Below, one piece after another: positions 7,187 through 13,963 of a stretch of 16,680 bases of DNA. Origin of the DNA: Flavobacteriaceae bacterium UBA3078 (GTDB lineage Bacteria > Bacteroidota > Bacteroidia > Flavobacteriales > Flavobacteriaceae). Position 1 is the stretch's first letter. Each line of letters begins with the position of its first letter. The position numbers were made by a program, and so were the translations under genes. The DNA lies in contig DFBO01000152.1 in the NCBI GenBank assembly GCA_002366675.1, positions 14,326-31,005 of the forward strand. Reading direction: 5' to 3'. The notes beneath the pieces were generated by a model, which was given only the letters and a program-made list of their open reading frames with translations, had not been told where the DNA came from and made no database searches.

Positions 7187-7792
7187 ATGAAAATAAAATC
7201 GGCTGAATTTATAATGAGCAACTCTGATGTTGCTAAATGTCCAAAAAACCTTATTCCAGAATATGCTTTTATTGGCAGAAGTAATGTTGGAAAATCATCA
7301 CTAATTAATATGCTTACCAGCAGAAAAAGTCTTGCTAAAACATCTGGAAGACCTGGTAAAACACAATTAATCAATCATTTTTTAATTAACAAAAATTGGT
7401 ATTTAGTAGATTTACCAGGTTATGGTTATGCTAGAGTTTCGAAAAGCGCAAAGAAAACGTTTCAAAAATTTATTACCCAATATTTTAGTCTACGCGAACA
7501 ACTTGTTTCTGCTTTTGTTTTAGTTGATATTAGACATAATCCACAGCCAATAGATTTAGAATTCATGCAATGGTTAGGCGAAAATGGAATTCCTTTTTCC
7601 ATTATTTTTACTAAAGCCGATAAGCTAAGACCAAAAGCTATTGAAAACCATGTTGAAGCATACAAAACTATAATGTTAGAAACTTGGGAAGAAATGCCAA
7701 ATTATTTTATTACCTCTTCTTCTAAAGATATTGGTAAAGACGATGTTTTAAAATATATAGATGATTTGAATAGTAATATGACTATTGATTAA
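7187..7792 (+). CDS. engB: EngB (YsxC/YihA), ribosome-biogenesis GTPase
   Basis: EngB is a small TRAFAC-class GTPase that takes part in assembly of the large ribosomal subunit; it is essential in several bacteria. It is 201 residues. G motifs are clear: G1 GRSNVGKSS (30-38), G2 Thr59 in GRPGKTQ, G3 DLPGYG (75-80), G4 TKAD (142-145) and G5 TSSSK (176-180). The YAFIGRSNVGKSSLI and DLPGYGYARV stretches are diagnostic of EngB against Era or Der. It follows the hydrolase gene by 47 bp with no visible terminator between. Its TAA overlaps the stop codon of the convergent permease gene by two bases within the sequence TTAA, with no terminator hairpin between them. Confidence 0.96.
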   Translation: MKIKSAEFIMSNSDVAKCPKNLIPEYAFIGRSNVGKSSLINMLTSRKSLAKTSGRPGKTQLINHFLINKNWYLVDLPGYGYARVSKSAKKTFQKFITQYFSLREQLVSAFVLVDIRHNPQPIDLEFMQWLGENGIPFSIIFTKADKLRPKAIENHVEAYKTIMLETWEEMPNYFITSSSKDIGKDDVLKYIDDLNSNMTID

Positions 7793-8886
7793 CCACTTTT
7801 AACATCTAGAGCATCCCGTAAAGCGTTACCAATAAGCATAAACGCCATTACCAAACTCATAATGCATAACCCTGGAATTAACGCCAAATAAGGTTTCCCT
7901 AAAATAATATAATTATAGTGATCTTTAATCATGGCTCCCCAACTTGCCATAGGTGGTTGTGCACCAATACCTAAAAAACTGAGCCCACTTTCAATTAAAA
8001 TAGCTGCGGCAAAATTAGCTGCAGAAATAACAATTACTGGAGCCATTATGTTTGGTAATATGTGCTTGGTAATAATTCTAAAATCGTTAAAACCAAGTGC
8101 TCTTGCTGCTGTTACATATTGCATTTCTTTCACACTAATAATTTGACCACGAACTACTCTTGCTACTTCAACCCACATGGTTAAACCCACTGCAATAAAC
8201 ACTTGCCAAAAGCCTTTTCCTAATGCCAAAGTAATAGCAATAACAAGTAATAATGTTGGTATGGACCAGGTTACATTTATTATCCACATAATAAAGGCAT
8301 CTACTTTTCCACCAAAATAACCAGCTATACTTCCCATAAAAATGCCAATTACAAGAGAAATAAAAACTGCTACGAAACCAATAAAAAATGAGATTCTGGC
8401 TCCAACCAAAACGCGACTTAATAAGTCTCGTCCATATTTGTCGGTTCCAAATAAAAAGGTTCTTTCTTCTATTAAATTGACAGGATTGTCTGTCGCATAA
8501 TTAGATAGATCAAGCTCTTTTACTGCTCCTTCTAAACCATCTGAAGCATATTCGGTGTAAAACAATGTATTGTTTTTAATTTGATACGTCGAAATTGGGA
8601 TTTCGGTTTCTGTGTTATTATTCCCAAAAAACAGTTTATCCACAAACGATTGATTATTTTCTATTGAAGCTGGCAAGGTTAAAATTTGTACTTTAAAACC
8701 TGGTTTTTTTGAATGAATAGCCAAATGCATTTGGTTTGCATTTTTAGAATCATCTGGTGCAAAAACGTAAGCAAATACAGAAACGATTCCAACAAAGACA
8801 ATAAACCAAAAGCTGAAAACGCCCCAAAAATTGTGTTTAAATTTTTGGAGCGCTAATTGACTTAATGAGCTAGAATTTTGACTCAT
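7789..8886 (-). CDS. ABC transporter permease, OppC/DppC family, with large periplasmic insert
   Basis: This is the inner-membrane permease subunit of a peptide/nickel-type (Opp/Dpp) ABC importer. It is 365 residues against about 300 for OppC. TM1 spans about 20-42. The family motif LFGTDKYGRDLLSR lies at 145-158 and is followed by five further helices. The EAA loop that docks the ATPase is at about 254-283 (TAARALGFNDFRIITKHILP). The roughly 100 residues between TM1 and the GTD motif (45-144) exceed the E. coli subunit and should face the periplasm. It starts 6 bp after the prc stop, so the two are probably one operon. No OppB, OppD/F or binding-protein gene is in the window, so partners must be elsewhere. 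The substrate is unknown. Confidence 0.88.
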   Translation of the reverse strand: MSQNSSSLSQLALQKFKHNFWGVFSFWFIVFVGIVSVFAYVFAPDDSKNANQMHLAIHSKKPGFKVQILTLPASIENNQSFVDKLFFGNNNTETEIPISTYQIKNNTLFYTEYASDGLEGAVKELDLSNYATDNPVNLIEERTFLFGTDKYGRDLLSRVLVGARISFFIGFVAVFISLVIGIFMGSIAGYFGGKVDAFIMWIINVTWSIPTLLLVIAITLALGKGFWQVFIAVGLTMWVEVARVVRGQIISVKEMQYVTAARALGFNDFRIITKHILPNIMAPVIVISAANFAAAILIESGLSFLGIGAQPPMASWGAMIKDHYNYIILGKPYLALIPGLCIMSLVMAFMLIGNALRDALDVKSG

Positions 8887-8892
8887 TTAAAA

Positions 8893-11019
8893 TTAATCTT
8901 TAACTGTAGCTACTTTTTTAATTGAATAAGACATTTTTAAATCCTCAAGGACATTAATAGCCTCTTCTATATATACATCTTTACTTAAACTTTTATGCCA
9001 TCTATCTCTTTTTTCTTGCAGAATTGTATCTTTTACAAAAAGTTCCTTTTCATAAGGCAAGGACTCGAAAGTAAGATTTGTATTGTATTCAGAAATTTTA
9101 TCGAAACGCTTAGATTCTTCTTCATTTAATTTTAATTGTGCTTTATACGTATCATACTTTAAAGAATGTTGCGTTTCATCCATTCTTGTTTTAATCCATT
9201 TAGCATTTTCGCCAATAAGTTTTAATTGCTCATTTCCACTCATTCGTTTCGAACTATTTTCTATGGTTTCATTATAATCGAAATAACCTTCCCAAAAATT
9301 ATAATCTACGGCTTCTATTTTATCCCATGGCAATGGATTTTTTTGGTCTTTTTCACCTACATCAATAAAACTATATCTATCTAAAACAACAACATCACTT
9401 TTCACTCCTTCTAATTGAGTTGACCCTCCATTTATTCTATAGAATTTTTGAGTTGTCAATTTTAAAGCTCCTAAATCGCCATTTTTATTATTACGAACCA
9501 TATTATTCAAATCCAGAAAATTCTGAACTGTTCCTTTACCATAAGTTTGTTTGCTACCTATAACTATAGCTCTCTTATAATCTTGCATAGCTGCTGCAAG
9601 AATTTCAGAAGCAGATGCAGATAATTCATTTACCATAATAACTAATGGGCCATCCCAAATAATTGACTTGTCTTTGTCCTTTAAAACTTCCTTAGGTTCT
9701 CCTGTTGCTCGAACTTGGACTACAGGTCCATCTTTAATAAACATACCAGCAATATCCACTACAACTGGAAGCGAACCTCCTCCATTATTTCTAAGGTCTA
9801 AAACAAGACCTTCCATGCCTTCTGCTTTTAATCTTTCAATCTCTTTTTTAATATCTGATGCTGCGTTTCTACTTTTATAATCTTCAAAATCCACATAGAA
9901 TTTTGGCAAGTCTATTACTCCAAAACGTCTATCGTCTTTAGTAACTATAGATGACTTAGCATAAGTTTCTTCTATTTCTACAACATCTCTGGTAATGCTA
10001 ATATCTTCAATAGTCCCATCAACTTTTTTAACGGTTAGCACAACTGTAGTTCCCTTTGGGCCCTTAATTAATTTTATGGCATCGTCTAGACGCATACCAA
10101 CAATATTTACAGACTCCTCTTCTTTTTCCTGACGCACTTTCATGATTATATCTCCAACTTCCAACTCATTTCCTCTCCAAGCTGGACCTCCAGAGATAAG
10201 CTCTACAATTTTAGTATTGTCCATACGCTTAGACAAACGAGCGCCAATTCCTTCTAATTTTCCAGACATTTGCTGGTTAAAGTTCTCTTTATCTTCTGGA
10301 GCATAATAATTTGTATGTGGATCGAATTTTGTAACAATAGCATTTACATACATAGAAAACCAATCCTTTCTCACAAGGTCGTCTAAATAGTCGTTATAAT
10401 ATAAATCGATAGACTTTAAAGTTTCTGCACGAGCCTCTTCTTCAATTTGAGTTAAGCTTTTCTTTTCCTCAATTGTTTCTTGCTCTATCATTAAATCATC
10501 ATAATTAGCCAAATTAGAGAATTTTAATTGTTGTCTCCAACGGTCTTTCATTTGCTTTTTATTCTTAACATAGTCCAAATTTTCATAATCTGAATTAAAA
10601 ATCTCGTCTAAAGCATAATCAAATGGATCCTTTAATACATCTTTATATATTGCTTTAGATTCTTCAATTCGCTGAACTAGCCTTTCATGAGTTAGATTAA
10701 AAAATGAAATATCATATTCTTTTAATTGATCGTCTAATAACAGCTTGAATTTTTCAAATTCCTCTATATCTGATTTATAAAAGTATCTTTTTAATGGATC
10801 TAATTGGTCTATATAATCTGTATAAACTTCAGTTGAAAAATCATCATTCATTTCTTTAGGATCGAAATGACCTCTTTGCAAAACATAAGTTATTACTTGT
10901 ATTAGTAATTTGTCTTTGTCTGGATCTTCAAAAGTTTTAGTTGTAAAACTACACGAAGTAAATGCCAATAAAAGCACTAATACTAAAATCTTATAATTCC
11001 TTTTCATAAATCTTATCAT
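8893..11019 (-). CDS. prc: Prc/Tsp-type carboxy-terminal processing protease, lipoprotein
   Basis: This is a 708-residue envelope protease of family S41 that degrades or trims proteins from the C-terminus. Residues 1-23 form a lipoprotein-like signal (basic start, hydrophobic core, FTSC with Cys23). Domains in order: the N-terminal Tsp helical region (about 35-235), a PDZ domain (about 250-340, EGIGARL), the S41 core (about 345-555) and the C-terminal Tsp domain (about 560-700). The catalytic Ser469 is in ELSASASEI and the general-base Lys495 is in YGKGTVQ, matching the Ser-Lys dyad of E. coli Prc (S430/K455). Starts at ATG 11019 or ATG 11007 are both possible; the latter gives the neater MKRNYK signal. 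It is divergent from surE and shares a tight unit with the downstream permease. E. coli Prc acts on PBP3 and MepS, so a peptidoglycan-linked role is plausible. Confidence 0.94.
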   Translation of the reverse strand: MIRFMKRNYKILVLVLLLAFTSCSFTTKTFEDPDKDKLLIQVITYVLQRGHFDPKEMNDDFSTEVYTDYIDQLDPLKRYFYKSDIEEFEKFKLLLDDQLKEYDISFFNLTHERLVQRIEESKAIYKDVLKDPFDYALDEIFNSDYENLDYVKNKKQMKDRWRQQLKFSNLANYDDLMIEQETIEEKKSLTQIEEEARAETLKSIDLYYNDYLDDLVRKDWFSMYVNAIVTKFDPHTNYYAPEDKENFNQQMSGKLEGIGARLSKRMDNTKIVELISGGPAWRGNELEVGDIIMKVRQEKEEESVNIVGMRLDDAIKLIKGPKGTTVVLTVKKVDGTIEDISITRDVVEIEETYAKSSIVTKDDRRFGVIDLPKFYVDFEDYKSRNAASDIKKEIERLKAEGMEGLVLDLRNNGGGSLPVVVDIAGMFIKDGPVVQVRATGEPKEVLKDKDKSIIWDGPLVIMVNELSASASEILAAAMQDYKRAIVIGSKQTYGKGTVQNFLDLNNMVRNNKNGDLGALKLTTQKFYRINGGSTQLEGVKSDVVVLDRYSFIDVGEKDQKNPLPWDKIEAVDYNFWEGYFDYNETIENSSKRMSGNEQLKLIGENAKWIKTRMDETQHSLKYDTYKAQLKLNEEESKRFDKISEYNTNLTFESLPYEKELFVKDTILQEKRDRWHKSLSKDVYIEEAINVLEDLKMSYSIKKVATVKD

Positions 11020-11062
11020 ATTAATTTAATAATGCATTGCAGTTGTTAATCGTTTTAAGCTA

Positions 11063-11094
11063 TAATAATACATAAAACACTTCTACAATTCAAA
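11063..11094 (-). promoter_or_regulatory. Possible prc promoter
   Basis: On the minus strand a TTTG (11094-11091) is followed after 20 bp by TATTATTA (11070-11063), a partial match to TAnnTTTG. Spacing fits the Bacteroidota TTTG-N19-21-TAnnTTTG layout, but the -7 box is poor. It lies about 45 bp before the first prc ATG. Confidence 0.3.
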
Positions 11095-11206
11095 AAGTAT
11101 TTGATATTTATTTTACTAAATTAAAGAAAAAACTATGCCAATAATCTCAATTGGTACTAATTTTTTGTTAAACCACATAAATTAATGGGTTACGTAGGAA
11201 ATTATG

Positions 11207-11214
11207 TATTTTAG
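11207..11214 (+). promoter_or_regulatory. Possible promoter of the surE-lpxB-comEC operon (-7 box)
   Basis: TATTTTAG differs from TAnnTTTG at one position and sits 22 bp before the surE ATG. No convincing -33 TTTG at standard spacing. The 217-bp divergent gap (11020-11236) contains no other feature I can support, apart from an AT-only palindrome just before the ATG. Confidence 0.35.
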
Positions 11215-11236
11215 CAATGTTAATTTAAATTAATTT

Positions 11237-12013
11237 ATGTCTAAAAGACCACTTATTTTAGTAACAAATGACGATGGCATAACGGCTCCAGGGATTAGAG
11301 CTTTAATAGAAGTGATGCTAGAAATTGGAGATGTAGTAGTGGTTGCACCAGATAGTCCACAAAGTGGTATGGGACATGCTATTACAATTAATTCTGTATT
11401 ATATATTGAGAGAGTTTATATAGATAATGGAAAACAAATAGAATATAGTTGTTCTGGAACTCCTGCAGATTGTGTAAAACTAGCTGTAAAAGAAATTCTA
11501 AAGAGAAAACCCGATTTATGCGTTTCTGGAATTAATCATGGTTCAAATTCTTCAATAAATGTGATTTATTCTGGAACTATGAGTGCAGCTTTAGAAGCTG
11601 GTATTGAAGGCATTCCTGCTATTGGATTTTCGCTTTTAGACTATAATTACAATGCAAATTTTGAAGCTACCAAAAAGTATGTGAAAATTATTGCTAAAAA
11701 TGCTTTAGATAAAGGAATCCCAAATAATGTGGTTTTAAATGTGAATTTTCCAAATCTGTTGGAAAAAGACATCAAAGGCATAAAAATTTGTAGACAAGCA
11801 AAAGCTAATTGGGAAGAAGAATTTGATAAGCGTCAAACACCTCAAGGCAAAGATTACTATTGGCTTACAGGGAAATTTGTAAATTTAGATAATGGGGAAG
11901 ACACAGATGAATGGGCTTTAGAAAATGGTTATATTTCTGTAGTTCCTGTGCAATTCGATTTGACTGCTCATCACGCCATATCAAACTTAAATACATGGAA
12001 TTTAAATGATTAA
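11237..12013 (+). CDS. surE: SurE, 5'/3'-nucleotidase
   Basis: SurE is a metal-dependent cytoplasmic phosphatase that removes phosphate from nucleoside 5'- and 3'-monophosphates; some members also act on polyphosphate. It is 258 residues, normal length. The metal-binding NDDG (11-14) in ILVTNDDGITAPGI is the family signature. Further conserved blocks are VVAPDSPQSGMGHAIT (36-50), GTPADCV (74-80), SGINHGSN (97-104) and YSGTMSAALEA (111-121). It is the first gene of the rightward operon, and its stop overlaps the next start by 8 bases. In E. coli surE pairs with pcm; here it is linked to lpxB and envelope genes, an arrangement I recall from other Flavobacteriaceae. Confidence 0.96.
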   Translation: MSKRPLILVTNDDGITAPGIRALIEVMLEIGDVVVVAPDSPQSGMGHAITINSVLYIERVYIDNGKQIEYSCSGTPADCVKLAVKEILKRKPDLCVSGINHGSNSSINVIYSGTMSAALEAGIEGIPAIGFSLLDYNYNANFEATKKYVKIIAKNALDKGIPNNVVLNVNFPNLLEKDIKGIKICRQAKANWEEEFDKRQTPQGKDYYWLTGKFVNLDNGEDTDEWALENGYISVVPVQFDLTAHHAISNLNTWNLND

Positions 12014-12290
12014 AAAAGAAATATTAATAGGCTTTATAATTGGACTAATAGCAAATGCCATTGGATTATATTTTGCTACATTATTCTTTGGAGAAGGAAG
12101 AGACTTTTTTACAGTATTAAAATCTGCCTCTTCAGAAGGAATTCTTGGTAAACTAATTAGTTTAGGCGCCATTTTAAATCTCTTAGCGTTTTTTGTTTTT
12201 ATTAAAAAGAAACAGGATTATCGTGCGAGAGGGGTTTTATTAGCAACTGTTATTATTGCTATTTCAACTTTTGTTTTTAAATTTATATAG
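12006..12290 (+). CDS. Small three-helix membrane protein, function unknown
   Basis: I do not recognise a named family. This 94-residue protein is almost entirely hydrophobic, with helices predicted at about 5-28, 48-66 and 76-93. They are joined by a short polar loop (29-47) and a basic loop (67-75, KKKQDYRAR). The basic N-terminus and basic second loop suggest the N-terminus and the 67-75 loop are cytoplasmic. It has no signal cleavage site and no catalytic motif. The ATG overlaps the surE end by 8 bases, and lpxB begins 10 bp after it, so it is surely translated as part of this operon. A role tied to the inner membrane and lipid A is possible but rests only on position. Confidence 0.8.
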   Translation: MIKKEILIGFIIGLIANAIGLYFATLFFGEGRDFFTVLKSASSEGILGKLISLGAILNLLAFFVFIKKKQDYRARGVLLATVIIAISTFVFKFI

Positions 12291-12300
12291 ACTAATATAT

Positions 12301-13422
12301 ATGAAATACTATATTATTGCTGGAGAAGCCTCAGGAGATCTACATGGCTCGAACCTTATGAAAGCATTGCTTAAAGAAGATGATAATGCAAATTTCAGGT
12401 TTTGGGGTGGAGATTTAATGAGTGAAACTAGCAATACTTTAGTAAAACATTATCGCGACTTAGCTTTTATGGGTTTTGCTGAAGTGATTATGAATTTAAG
12501 AACTATCACTAAAAACCTATCATTCTGCAAAAAAGATATTGAAGAGTATCAACCAGATGTTATTATTTTTATTGACTATCCTGGTTTCAACCTACGTATT
12601 GCAAAATGGGCTAGAAAAAAAGGGTTTAAAACACATTATTACATTTCGCCACAGATTTGGGCTTGGAAAGAAAACAGGATTAAAGACATAAAAAGAGATA
12701 TTGATAATATGTATGTTATCTTACCTTTTGAAAAAGATTTTTATGAAAAAAAGCATCAGTATCCTGTAGAATTTGTTGGCCATCCAACTATAGATGCTAT
12801 TTCCAATAGAGACCAAGTTAATGAATATACCTTTCGTGCAGATTACGAATTAAACGAAAAACCTATAATAGCTATATTACCAGGAAGCAGAAAACAAGAA
12901 ATAAAAAAAATGTTGTCTGTAATGTTGTCGGTTGTAAGTCAATATCCAAATTATCAATTTATTATAGCAGGAGCTCCAAGTCAGGATTATAGCTTTTACA
13001 AACCCTTCATTAAAAAAAATAATGTTCGCTTTATTTCAAATAAAACATACGATTTGCTTTCGGTTTCAACAGCTGCATTAGTTACTTCAGGAACAGCTAC
13101 TTTAGAAACTGCCTTATTTAAAGTACCACAGGTTGTCTGCTATAAAGGCAACTGGATTTCTTACCAAATTGCTAAACGGGTTATCAATTTAAAATATATT
13201 TCTTTAGTGAATTTAATAATGGATAAAAAAATTGTAACCGAATTAATTCAAGAGGAATTTAATAAATCTAATCTAACCAAAGAGCTAGATAAGATTTTAG
13301 ATCCTTATGAGCGTACCACGTTTTTTGTTGATTATTACGAACTTGAAAAAAAATTGGCTGGCAAAGGCGCCAGTAAAAAAACGGCCAAATTAATTTACAA
13401 CTCTTTAAAAAGCGGAAAATAG
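12301..13422 (+). CDS. lpxB: LpxB, lipid-A-disaccharide synthase
   Basis: LpxB is a GT-B (GT19) glycosyltransferase that joins UDP-2,3-diacylglucosamine and lipid X into the lipid A disaccharide at the inner membrane. It is 373 residues from ATG 12301, which gives the canonical MKYYIIAGEASGDLHG. An in-frame ATG at 12256 would add 15 hydrophobic residues and run deep into the previous gene, so I reject it. Diagnostic motifs: GEASGDLHG (8-16), IDYPGFNLR (91-99), SPQIWAWKENR (116-126), VGHPTIDAI (159-167), LPGSRKQEI (193-201) and TSGTATLETA (262-271). No lpxA, lpxC, lpxD or lpxK is in the window, so the pathway is split over the chromosome. It shows that the organism makes lipid A. Confidence 0.97.
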   Translation: MKYYIIAGEASGDLHGSNLMKALLKEDDNANFRFWGGDLMSETSNTLVKHYRDLAFMGFAEVIMNLRTITKNLSFCKKDIEEYQPDVIIFIDYPGFNLRIAKWARKKGFKTHYYISPQIWAWKENRIKDIKRDIDNMYVILPFEKDFYEKKHQYPVEFVGHPTIDAISNRDQVNEYTFRADYELNEKPIIAILPGSRKQEIKKMLSVMLSVVSQYPNYQFIIAGAPSQDYSFYKPFIKKNNVRFISNKTYDLLSVSTAALVTSGTATLETALFKVPQVVCYKGNWISYQIAKRVINLKYISLVNLIMDKKIVTELIQEEFNKSNLTKELDKILDPYERTTFFVDYYELEKKLAGKGASKKTAKLIYNSLKSGK

Positions 13423-13423
13423 A

Positions 13424-13942
13424 ATGAGAAAAATTACCTACTTATTTATTCTTTTATTAACTATTTCTTCATGTAAATCAACCAAGACTGGTTCTGTTAG
13501 CTCGAAACCAAAACAGGAAACTCGTTCTGTAATAAAAGAAAGAAATGCTACAGATATTTCTACCATTAATAATATTATTAAAACAGCCGAAAAGTACGAA
13601 GGTGTAAAATATAAATATGGAGGCTCCACAAAGAAAGGCATGGATTGTTCTGGACTTATAACCACTGCATACAATAGCGAAAACATTCCTCTTCCAAGAA
13701 CTACAGGAGATCTATCTACAACTGGAGATTGGGTAGATGTTAAAGAAGTTCAAAAAGGCGATTTATTATTCTTTGCAACTAAGAAAAATAGTAGACATGT
13801 TAACCATGTTGGCCTGGTAACTAATGTGAGGCATGGTTATGTAGAATTTATACATTCTACAACAAGTAGAGGTGTTATGTTCTCAAAATTATCTGATAAA
13901 TATTGGTACTTTGCATTTGTACAAGCTCGTAGAATATTGTAA
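13424..13942 (+). CDS. C40 family (NlpC/P60) peptidase lipoprotein
   Basis: This is a probable envelope cysteine peptidase cleaving peptidoglycan stem peptides, typically gamma-D-Glu-DAP or related cross-link bonds. It is 172 residues. Residues 1-16 are a lipoprotein signal ending ISSC, with lipid-attachment Cys17. A Ser/Lys-rich linker runs to about 45, then the NlpC/P60 domain. The catalytic Cys75 is in MDCSGL, His128 in NHVGLV, and the third polar residue is probably His144 in FIHSTTSRGV. YKYGG (63-67) and PLPRTT (89-94) are also typical. It starts one base after the lpxB stop. It may be a MepS/Spr-like hydrolase, an E. coli enzyme that is a Prc substrate, and prc lies 2.4 kb away; that link is inference. 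Confidence 0.92.
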   Translation: MRKITYLFILLLTISSCKSTKTGSVSSKPKQETRSVIKERNATDISTINNIIKTAEKYEGVKYKYGGSTKKGMDCSGLITTAYNSENIPLPRTTGDLSTTGDWVDVKEVQKGDLLFFATKKNSRHVNHVGLVTNVRHGYVEFIHSTTSRGVMFSKLSDKYWYFAFVQARRIL

Positions 13943-13959
13943 GATTTTCAGTATCTTAC
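13939..13959 (+). promoter_or_regulatory. Hairpin at the comEC translation start
   Basis: GTAAGAT (13939-13945) and ATCTTAC (13953-13959) form a perfect 7-bp stem with a 7-nt loop. It spans the stop codon of the C40 peptidase and ends 4 bases before the comEC GTG. No U tract follows, so it is not an intrinsic terminator. It could limit ribosome access to comEC or couple its translation to the upstream gene. Confidence 0.5.
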
Positions 13960-13963
13960 TTAT

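Noticed and set aside
7786..7795. Possible terminator or gene fusion between engB and the convergent permease
   Set aside because: The stop codons merely overlap within TTAA. There is no hairpin with a U tract in the immediate region and both proteins end normally.
8721..8734. Perfect 14-bp palindrome CCAAATGCATTTGG
   Set aside because: It sits inside the permease coding region. At this base composition about two perfect 14-bp palindromes are expected by chance in a window this long, and nothing else supports a binding site.
11220..11233. Palindrome TTAATTTAAATTAA just before surE
   Set aside because: It is made only of A and T in AT-rich intergenic DNA and has no sign of a paired regulator. 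Too weak to call as an operator.
12256..12300. Longer lpxB reading frame starting at ATG 12256
   Set aside because: It adds 15 residues before the canonical MKYYIIAGEASGD and overlaps the preceding membrane-protein gene by 35 bases. ATG 12301 gives the normal LpxB N-terminus.
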